64,000 bases of DNA from Toxotes chatareus (Eukaryota > Chordata > Actinopteri > Toxotidae). Positions 25,501 to 37,200 of this stretch are shown piece after piece (position 1 is the first letter of the stretch; the number at the start of each line of letters is the position of its first letter). The position numbers and the translations under genes are program-made. The notes below the pieces were generated by a model, which worked only from the letters and a program-made list of their open reading frames with translations, made no database searches and was not told the DNA's origin. The stretch is from contig JAFBJY010001503.1 in NCBI GenBank assembly GCA_016801885.1, positions 79,616 to 143,615 on the forward strand, written 5' to 3'.

Positions 25501-28500
25501 TAGTGGTCAGCTTGGAGGGGATGATGGTGTTAAATGCCGAGCTGAAGTAGACAAACAGCATTTGGACTTAGGTGTTGTTGTCCAGGTGTGTGAGTACAGA
25601 GTGCAGAGTTGTGCATACTGCATCTTCTGTGCTCCTATTGCTGCGATAGGCAAATTGGTGAGGGTTCACTGTGGGTTTTGTTTGTTTTCACATTGAGAAA
25701 ATCATGACATTGCAGTCCAGAAGTCTCTTACTACTGTTGATGCAGAGTCGTATCTCCTCTAGTTTGTTCACCAGTGACTGTATATTAGCGAGGAAAATGC
25801 TGGTTAGAGAGAGCTGGTGCTGTGTTGTTTTTAGCTTAGCTCTTAGCCCTCCGCGCTTCTCCCGTCTCTTTTTACGATCTCGACACTGCCTCTTCCGCCC
25901 GGCTGGTTAGAGTGCGTAGACTTGGCTGTTCTGGAGATCTCGGGGATGAGTCGAACATCGGCGATAAAGCTTTTGGAGAAGCGTAGGTTGATATCCAAAA
26001 GCTCCTGTCGGGTGTACGATGTTAAAGCAAGGCTGTTCCGTATGAACAAACCCGAGATGAGCAGGAAAACTACTGCAGTTTTGCAAAAACTGGGAGACGC
26101 TGAGCCTCACGCTGCACACGCACCGCCATCTTGCAAAATTTGACACATATGACACAACCAGTAATAAACAGACATGTACAGTCAAGGCCGTAATGATTTG
26201 GACAGGTAGACATGTTATGTTCTTCAGCATATTCACTTTAAAATATAATAATGGATACTACAGTCGATGACTACGAAGGATTTTACACTAAATATTAAAT
26301 CTGATGAGTTTATTTCACTTCATGTGTGGGCTATTTGTCCAGTTACTTTTGAACCACTAAAAGAGCTGAATCTGCCACACAGTTCTTTCTATACTGATGT
26401 CAACCTGCTCAAATTAAAGCTGAGACTTGGCTCTTTAATGTAGGACCCATTATTTTAATTCAGATTCCATGTGATGAAGCTCAGAGCCTGAAGAACAATA
26501 ACTGTCCAAATACTTAAGGTCTTGACTGTAACTGTTAATGTTGGCATCTGATTCAATTTAGTTTGAATCCTCTGATAAAATTCTTTATTAGTTGTAAGTA
26601 CAGGGCAGCTGTGTCTCAGCAGGTAGAGAGGTTTCTCCATTAATCACAGCTCTTCTCCTGTCAACATCAAGTGTCCTTAGGCTAAAAACTTCAACCTAAA
26701 ACCAGCCCTGATGGCCAGACCAGCACCTTGTATGGTAGCTGGCTGCCATCAGTGTGTGTGAATGGGTGAATGAGAGGCAGCATGTTAAGAACTGGTTCTA
26801 TATAAACGCAGCCATTTACCAGTTTTTCGGTTTAGTCTGTGAAATCTGAGTCATGATTTTTGAGTCTGAGCATTTTGAAGCTCAAGCTGTCTCCATCATT
26901 ACTGTGTTCAGTTACCATGGTCACAACTGTTTACTTGTTGACTCACACACTGATCACGTGACTTTGCTCTGCAGTTAAAAAACAGACTGATCCTCAGTAA
27001 ATCCACTCATTAGAAACTCTGAACCGCTCACGCAGCATTAACATTAGCACAGCTACCTGTCCTCAGAAGCTGACTGACTAAAATCCTCTTCAGTGTCTGG
27101 GTTTATCTTGAGAGGAGAAGCTAAAACGTGGGATAACAGTGATATTTCATTAGTGAACAGAGGAAGATCTAGACTATCCACATTAATCCTCAACTTACTC
27201 CTTAATTGAGAACACAATAAATTGTTTGTAGAAGGATTATGAATTCATTAACATGTCCATTCACCTGTTTTCCACTTTTTCATTCCATTTTTATTTCTTG
27301 TAAAACAGTTCTCATTTCATCTTTTTAGGTTGAAATCTTGGTTTCATAGTAAAATAAAAGGTTGTCAGTGAATTCTTTGACTGATATCATTGACACTGTC
27401 ACGACAACATCTAAACCACATAAAAAAGCATAAATAAGTTTGTGTATCTCAGTCAGAGTTCATATATGTGATGTCTATAGAATATGAAGCTGAATCAGAG
27501 AAAAATAGAGTGAAACAAAGATTTACAAACTGTGAAAATCATTAGATTGGGCCTCTCTAAAGTCAGCATTGATGGACTCTGCAGTCATTTCACACAAACT
27601 GGAACTTGATCTGACCTGAGAGTCTCCAGGGTACAGTGTGGACTCTTCAGTCCAGCAGACAGCAGCTTCACCCCTGAATCCTGCAGGTCATTGTTACTCA
27701 GGTCCAGGTGTCTCAGACTAGAGGACTGGGAGCTGAGAACTGAGGACAGAGCTTCACAGCTTCTCTCTGAGAGGTTACAGCTGCTCAGTCTGAAGAGGAA
27801 ACAATGAAGAAAAAGTCAAATAACATTTGTGTTGAAAGGACAATCAAAGGAACCAAACTCTGTTTGCTCTGCAGCTCACAGCAAACTAACAGATCTGCAT
27901 TTGAAAACTGGGCTAAACATCAAAAACAGATTTGTTCAGTGAAGCAGAAACATCAGCTCTTTATCCACCTGCTAACCAATGAGGAGTTTCTACATTGATG
28001 ATCATTGTTCATTGGCTCTGATTCAAACCCTTTCTGTTTTATTCTCAACAAGTTGGAGACATTCAAGACATTCAGTTCGATTTTATTTGTATAGCACGCT
28101 CCACAATCAAAATTGTTTCAAAGCACTTGTTAGAATGGCTGTTCTGATGACAGAGACACTCTACAGGAAAGATGTGTCTGCACATGTGCAGACACATAGA
28201 TTTCGTCATTTTCCAACAGCAGCACAGGTACATCAGCAAACCAAAGGTGAGGCCTAACCAGCAACCACCACAGATTTAAAGTTGGCGCTCTTTTATACTG
28301 TCTTCTGGTAGGTCCACTTGGATGCATGCATTGGCAGGTGTTCCCAAATATACGGTCATATACGGCGAAAACAGGACAGGGAAAGGTAAGTGTTAAATCC
28401 TAACTTAAACAATATCTGTTCTTCAGGCACTTGCACTACTTGCACCTAGGGCTGGGCGATATATCGATATAAAAGATATATCGATATATTTTTAAATGGG

Positions 28501-31500
28501 ATATGAAATTAGGCCATATCGTATATATCGATATAGTTCAAACTTGCGCTGTGATCCTTGATCCATCCAGTGCGCATGCGTCACTACGTGTGCAGCCTGT
28601 TACGTCAGCTCCCGATTTTCTTTCACTTTTATTCTACTTTTCTTATCTTTGAGGCACTTTTCGTTATTTTTCTTTAATACGTTGGATTACTTTCTTTGCA
28701 TCACACTGAGACATGTGGGTTGTGAGATTTTTGGAGCTTTTGTTTGCCGTTATTACTTTTTTTTTCGTAGCGACGCAACAACAACACCACATGGCCCGCA
28801 TTGTTTACACCAGGGATCAGCTGTTAGACCTCAAGCCGGCTTTTTCACTGACAAGGCAAGAGGAGATCCCTGTTGAAATTTGGCGCAAGACACACCGGGG
28901 ATGCAGAGGAAACAAAAAGTTACGGAGGAAGAGGGAGGCTCTGAAACATCAAAGGAGAAGTATTAAGCCGTGTCTCCCCTCTATCATCATGGGGAACGTA
29001 AGGTCCCTCGCAAATAAGATGGACGAGCTGATGGCGCTGGCCCAGAGTCAGAGGGAGTATCGTGAGTGTAGTGTGATGTGCTTCACGGAGACATGGCTGC
29101 AGCAGGATGTTCCTGATGATAACGCTACCATCAGGGGCTTCCACATGGTCCGTGCCGACAGAGACTGCGTCAGGAGCGGTAAGCGCAAAGGAGGAGGGCT
29201 TGCCATTCTGGTGAATAATCGGTGGTGTAACCCCGCTCACATCACCGTGAAGGAGCGCATCTGTGGCCCGGATGTTGAACTGTGTGCTGTCGGAATTCGT
29301 CCATATTATCTGCCCAGGGAGTTTTCTCATGTTATCATGGTGGCAGTTTATGTTCCCCCCTCTGCAAACCCAAACACCGCGTGTGACGTCATTCACTCTG
29401 CAATAGCCCGGTTACAGACTCCGCACCCGAGTGCATTCATTGCTATCTCGTGTGACTTCAAAAAATTTCCCTACGGGAATTAATAAAGTTTTTTCTGATT
29501 TCTGATACAAGCAAGCTGCTAACCTGGAGCTCTCAGCACCGCTTCCAGAGCTGAATGGGTGGCTGAGGATGCAGTGCTTCGGTCACATATTACACTTGGC
29601 TATTGGTGTTTTACTTTGTGTTTTATGCTGCTATTTCGACCAGGTCTCTGTTGAAAAACTGATTGTTAAATAGAGGTTAAATAAATTAATCGTGACATGT
29701 GACATGTCATATTTGGCTTTGACTTTGACTGAACATTTGCTCTCACTTTGTGATAAAAATATCGGGATATATATCGTAAATCGATATTCAGCCTGAAGAT
29801 ATCGGGATATGACTTTTGGTCCATATCGCCCAGCCCTACTTGCACCATCCTTCACATAACTGCTAGAAGTTCCACAAAGCTGCACTTACACCAGTGTCCA
29901 TCAATTTTGGACAGTCAGCTGAGAAACAGAGTCTAATGCACCTCCTCTCCCTTCCAGATGGAGCCGAGTGGCCACCACTGCATCTGAGGGATATGGTGTA
30001 TTAGACCGAATGCTCGGTGCTCTACTGTGTTAACTGTCAGTGTCAGTGTGTTCATTGATTGGTTGCTCTGTTGTGTGATATGTTGAAGCGTGAGTAAAGA
30101 GCTGAACTGTACCGCAGCCTCGCCTCCGTATGTATGTGTTTATGTATAGGCCTACATATACTGTATTAGTAACACAGTTGTGCTATAAGAGACTACACAA
30201 TATAAGGTCACAACAGTGTGTTCTTCTGCTCTGTCTCAATTCTCCTACATTCTTTTCTTCGTCGGCTAATTATCCACTGTTCAGTAATTAATTCACCAGT
30301 GGTGCTCAAGCACTTACAACTCTCTTTTCTTAGCGACTTTCTCCAAAAAAAAAACCAAAAACACAACTGTGTTCACGCTTTTCACTTCTGCTTGTTACTT
30401 TAGCTTATCAGCTAGTGATGGCTTCTCTCTTCTCTCTCCTGCTCTCTCGAGCCCCTCCCACCGTAGCCCCTATCCTCACCCCAGCACCTTCCAGGCAGCC
30501 GGTAGGCCAGGGGTGGCTGGATGACTATCTGAAGTAGGAAGTGCAGACCTAAGCAAAAGCCCACGGTTCACCACCAACCTGCTCGCGCGCTTTCAAATAG
30601 GTTCTCCCCACTCAGAGACACACCTGCTGAGAAACCAACTCTCAGACTGGTTATTGGCAGCTCTATTTTCAGAAATGTGAAATTAGTGACACTGGTGACC
30701 ACAGTCAAATGCACTCCTGGGGACTGAGAGGGCAATGTTGAATCCTATTTAAACTGCTGGCTAAGGATAATTGTAAATATAGAAAAAATGTTATTCATGT
30801 CAGTGGCACCCGACTACACCAGTTGCAGGTCACTAAAGTTAATGTGGAACAACATGGGCTTTGTAGATAATTGGCAGACTTTCTGGGGAAGACCTGGTCT
30901 GATTAGGAGAGGTGGCATCCATCCTACTTTGGACAGAGCAGCTGCCATATCTAGAAATCTGGCAGAGTTTATTAGAGGTCCAAAAGCATGACGACCCAGA
31001 GTTGAGATCAGGAGGCAGAGTTGCAGTCTTACACACTTCTTTGCGCTTCCATTGGAACAGTCAACCACCCAAAGCCCCATGAAGACTGTGTCTGTCCCCC
31101 TACCACCTAAATTCTTTATTAAATCAAAACTATACAGAAGAGGAGTTAGTCATAAAAACCTAATAAAAATTAAGACCACCAGTGCCGACAAACAACAATT
31201 GGAGAATTAAGAGAGAGAGAACATTAGATTTCTGTCATCCAAATCTGTTTTAGTAAATGATTTAATTTCAGACTATCATTTTGACTTATTCTGTCTCCCT
31301 GAAACCTGGCTATGTCAAGATGATTATGTTTGTCTAAATGAATCCACTCCTCCCAGTCACTTTAATGCTCACATTCCAGACCAAGGAGATGGAGTGGCAG
31401 CCATTCACTCAAGTCACTCAAGTCTCTTAATCAACCCTAAACCTAAACTTAATTATAACTCATTTGAAAGCCTTCTTCTTAGTTTTTCTCATCCAACCTG

Positions 31501-34242
31501 GAAACCATTGCAGCCAATTCAGTTTGTTATAATGTAACAACATACAGGAAGTCCCTCTGTAATGCTACAGCAGCCTAGTACTCTTCATTAAGAGAACACA
31601 ATAAAAACAACCCCAGGTTTCTCTTCAGCATTGTAGGCAGACTGACAGAGAGTCACAGCTCTATTGATCCATGTGTTCCTATAGCTCTCAGAAATAACAA
31701 CTTCATGGGCTTCTTTAATAATAAAATTCTGACTATCACAGATAAAATTTATCACCTCCTGTCCTTAATTAGCACTGATTTTTCTTTAAGCACAGGAACC
31801 TCAGAAACAGTAAAACCTGATATGTATTTAGAAAGTTTCTCTTCCATTGATCTTCACCAACTAACTCATATAATTTCTTCATCTAAACCATCAACCTGTC
31901 TTTTAGACCCGATCCCCACCAGGCTCCTCAAGAAAATTGGATGTGAAAAATTCCTCCTTACAAACAGGGTATGTACCACAGTCCTGTAAAGTGGCTTAAA
32001 AGTGTAATTAAAACACTTCTTAAAAAGCCTACTCTTGATATAGGTGTTTTAGCCAACTACAGACCTACATCTAACCTTCCCTTTCTGTCTACGATTCTTG
32101 AGAAAGCAGTTGCCAATCAGCTGTGTGATTTTCTACAGCACAATAATTTATTTGAGGATTTTCAGTCAGGATTCAGAGTGAATCATAGCACAGAGACAAC
32201 TTTAGTGAAAGTTACAAATGACCTACTAAATGCATCAAACAAAGGACTAGTCTCTGTACTTGTCTAGTTAGATCTTAGTGCTGCATTTGATACCACCGAC
32301 CATCACATCCTACTACAGAGACTGGAACATTTACACTACTCACAGTAAGTTAGGGATATTGTGAGAGACTCAGTGGATGTCATACATACGGTGTTTGTTT
32401 CACTTCAGAGATTTTTGGGATAGGGAGGCAATTGTATTGAGGTGATAGACACACCTCATTTTGTGTTTTCCACGTAATGGTCTCACTGTGTACAGTGTGC
32501 CTTACATATTGGGGTCAATACCAAAAAATACTAAAAGACGACCCTTTTCAATGTGGCATCAATTTCAACATTCTGTGGGTATAAAAAGCTGGTATTGTCA
32601 GTAAGTCATTCCAAGTTCAAACAGCCACGAATACACGACATCACTTAATGGACGAGCAGCACTACCTGGCCATAGTGTGCCTTCTGGTAGGCGGCAGGCA
32701 GTCAGATGTTGCTTGTGAACTTGGTGTGTCTCAAAGTGTCATCAGCAGACTTGCATCAAGACACAGAACTACTGGCAGAGTGACAGTCCGCAACGAAGAC
32801 CAGTACCTAAGGACCTATGCACTCAGATTTCGTTATGCAACTGCCACACAGCTCCAGGCCTGTTTGTGAGGGGTACTACGGCTTCCAGACAAACCATTCG
32901 CAACCGACTCCACCACTTTGGCTTGAATGCCAGATGACCGTTGCAGGTGACTCCACTGACACCAAGACACCACCGTGAACGTTTGCAGTGGGCACGAGAC
33001 CGTGTGACCTGGACAATGCAACAGTGGTCTAATGTCCTGTTCACTGATGAGTGTCGGGTCATCTTGCACAGAAATGATGGTCGTCAGCGTTGCTGGAGAA
33101 GACGAGGTGCAACAGTCTGGGCAGGCATCACCAGTCACGCAAAACGGATTTGGTTATTGTAGATGGCTCAGTCACTACATGTTCTTACCTCAGAGACATC
33201 ATAGAATCCATTATCATCATCCCCTAATTCCCCCAGCACACCCCCAACTTTCTGTTCATGGATGATAATGCTCCACCACATTGTGCCAGAATTGTCACAG
33301 CTCGACTTCAGGAAGTCGGAGTGCCTCATATGGTATGGCCAGCAATGTTCTCTGACCTGAACCCCATAGAGCACGTCTGGGACCAGCTGAGGCAGAGACT
33401 GAATGATCGTACCCCACCCCCACATGACCTGGCAGAACTGCGTGTCGCACTTGTGGAAGAGTGGAGCATAACAAAATTATGTTACTCCTGTACTGGCTTC
33501 TCTGCATTGGCTCCCTGTAAAATTCAGAATAAAATTAAAAATTCTGCTCCTTACCTACAAAGACCTCAATGGTCAGGCACCACCATATCTCAAGGAGCTC
33601 ATAGTACCATCTTACCCTACTAGAACACTGCGCTCCCAGAATGCAGGCCTACTAGTGGTTCCCAGAGTCACCAAAAGTACCTTAGGTGGCAGATACTTCA
33701 GATATTAGACTCCTCTACTGTGGAACCATTTACCAGTTTAACTCTGGGAGGCAAACACCCTCTCCATGTTTAAGAGTAGACTAAAAACCTTCCTCTGATA
33801 AAGCATATAGTTAGTTCTGGCTCAGGTTTTGTTTGAACCATTTACTAGTTAAGCTCCTCCCCGAGCTCCTCTCTCTCTCTCCCTCTATCTGTTCTCATTC
33901 ATATCCCATTAATACATGTTACTAACTCTATTTCCTGTACTTTTGTTCCTTCTCTCCTCTCTTCTCCTCTGCTGTTGCTCTCTGCAGGTTCATTTGCCCT
34001 CAGAGATGTAGAGTCTGCATCTGCTGCCGTGGATCTACTGCCCCCATTACTACTCTTATTAATTATTATTATTAGTACTATTTTTAGTGTCACCATCATT
34101 AGTTCTTCTATTGTTGTTGTTTGTATTGCTATTAGTCCTATTACTACTCATGCTATTGTCCTCTTATTAATTTTAATCTTGCTGTTTTGATGAAACCTGC
34201 ATTGTCCTATGTTCTCTTTCCTCCCCTCTTGCCCCCCTCCCC

Positions 34243-34274
<32 letters not shown>

Positions 34275-37200
34275 AACCCAGCTGGTCGAGGCAGACAGCC
34301 GTCCACCATAACTCAGATTCTGTTCAAGGTTTAAACCTGTTAAAAAGGAGTTTTTTCTTGCCACCATCACCAAGTGCTGCACTTCTGGAGAATGTTGGTC
34401 TATAAATAATATTATAAAGAGTACGATCCAGACCTGCTCTATATGGAAAGTGCTTTGAGGTAACTTCTGTTATGATTCAGCGCAATATAAATAAAATTGA
34501 ATTGAACTGAAATTAACATTGACATTTAATTGTATAAACAACATTACAACAAAGCATGAGTGAGCTTGTGCATCTCAGCCAGTTCATATATGTGAGCTCG
34601 AAAGGAAATGAAGCTGAATAAAAACAAAATAGACTGAAAAACTCAAAGATTTTAGAAAGTGTGAAAATCATTTGATATGGGCCTCTCTAAAGTCAGCATT
34701 GACGGACTCAAGAAATATCTGCAATCATTTCAAACAAACTGGGACTTGATCTGACCTGAGAGTCTCCAGGGTACAGTGTGGACTCTTCAGTCCAGCAGAC
34801 AGCAGCTTCACCCCTGAATCCTGCAGGTCATTGTTACTCAGGTCCAGGTGTCTCAGACTAGAGGACTGGGAGCTGAGAACTGAGGACAGAGCTTCACAGC
34901 TTCTCTCTGAGAGGTTACAGCTGCTCAGTCTGAAGAGGAAACAATGAAGAAAAAGTCAAAAAACGTGTGTTGAAAGGACAATCAAAGGAACCAAACTCTC
35001 AGTTTGCTCTGCAGCTCACAGCAAACTAACAGACCTGCATCTGAAAACTTGGCCAAACACAAAACACAGAGTTGTTGAGTGAAGCAGAAATATCACCTCT
35101 TGGAGACATGACAGTTAAATATGACAAAATCAGTAATAAACAAACATGTACATTCAAGGCCATACGTATTTGGACAGTTAGACAGTTCTTCAGGCTCTCA
35201 GCACATTCACTTTAAAATATAATAATGGATACTACAGCCAAAGACTGCAAAGGATTTTACACAAAATATTAAATCTGATGGGTTGGTTTTACTTCATGTG
35301 TTTTTCCAGTTACTTTTGAACTCCTTCAGGGGCAGACTTAGGCATCCACAGTGTAGGAAGACGCCCTACGGAAGGTCCTTCATTCCCTCTGCTATCAGAC
35401 TGTACAGTTCAACTATTTAGTTGCACTCTGGTCTGGCCTAACTTTTCATCTGTCCATGGCGGGACTGTGCAATAATTTTTTCTCTTTCCCACAGTATCCT
35501 ACTCATCACCTCTCCATCATCATGTAAATTTGTATATAGCCAGTTTTTAGTTTTTGTATTTTGTATATTGGTTTTGTAACTTAACTTTTTTAGATTGTAA
35601 ATATGCTATTTTTGCACATTTTTTTTGTAGTTGAATTTCATGCACACTTCTTGTTTTTCTGCACTTTATCCTTTTTTCCTGCTTTTGCTTAACTGCCTAA
35701 CAAGTAAATTTCCCCGCTGTGGGATCAATGAAGTGTTATCTTATTTTATCTTAACCCCTAAAAGGCCTGAATCTCCCACACAGTTCTTTCTATACTGATG
35801 TCAACCTGCTCAAATTAAAGCTGAGACTTGGCTCTTTACTGTAGGATCCATTATTTTAATTCAAATTCAATGTGCTGAAGCTCAGAGCCTGAAGAACAAT
35901 AACTGTCCAAATACTTCAGGTCTTGACTCTAACTGTGTTAATGTTGGTTTATTTAAACAGATAAATTTAAATAAATAGTTTGTATAAACTATCAAGATTA
36001 TGAATTTGTTAATACACAGCCTGGCGAAAAAAAAAGTCGCCACCCTGATTTAACTAAGCAAATAGGTAAGAGCCTCTTATTGGATAATTCCTGCATGGGC
36101 AATTATCTCTCAGTTGGAAACAATTTCTTTAACCCCAACTGATGCAATGAGTAGCTTCTCATTTCCTAAACAATCATGTCGAAAGACACATCCCGTGGTT
36201 GTTGCAAAGATGTTAGTCCGTTTGAGAAGGGTCAAATCATTGGCATGCATCAAGCAGAGAAAACATCTTAGGAGATTGCAGAAACTACTAAAATTGCGTT
36301 AAGAACTGTCCAACGCATTATTAAAAACTGGAAGGATAGTGGGGAACCATTGTCTTCAAGGAAGAAATGTGGTCGGAAAAAAATCCTGACTGATCGTGAT
36401 CGCTGATCACTTCAACGTTCGGTGAAATCAAATCGTAGAAAAACAACTGTAGAACTCAGGGTTATATTTAATAGTGAAAGTAAGAGCATTTTCACATGCA
36501 CAACGAGAAGGGAACTCAAGGGATTGGGACTGAACAGCTGTGTAGCCTTAAGAAAACCATTAATCAGTGAGGCTAATCGGGGAAAAAGGCTTCAATTTGC
36601 TAGGGAGCATTAAGATTGGACTCTGGAGCAATGGAAGAAGGTCATGTGATCTGATCAATCCAGATTTACCCTGTTTCAGAGTGATAGAGGCATCAGGGTA
36701 AGAAGAGAGGCAGATAAAGTGATCCACCCATTATGCCTAGTGCCTACTGTACATGATCTGGGGTTGCTGCAGCTGGTCAGGTCTAGGTTCTGCAACATTA
36801 TGTGCCCAAATAATGAGGTCAGCTGACTACCTGAATATACTTAATGACCAGGTTATTCCATCAGTGTATTTTTTCTTCCCTGATGGCAGGGGCACATTCC
36901 AAGATGACAATGCCAGGATTCATCGGGCTCAAATTGAGTGAAAGAGTGGTTCAGGGAGCATGAAACAACATTTTCACACATGGATTGGCCACCACAGCGT
37001 CCAGACCTTAACCCTGTTGAGAATCTTTGAGATGTGATGGAGAAGGCTTTGCGCAGACTCTCCCATCATCCATACAAGATCTTGGTGAAAAATTAATGCA
37101 ACACTGGACGGAAATCAATCATTGCAGAAGCTTATCAAAACAATGCCACAGCGAAAGTGTGCTGTAATCAAAGCTAAAGCAAAGCAACTTTTTTTTGGCC

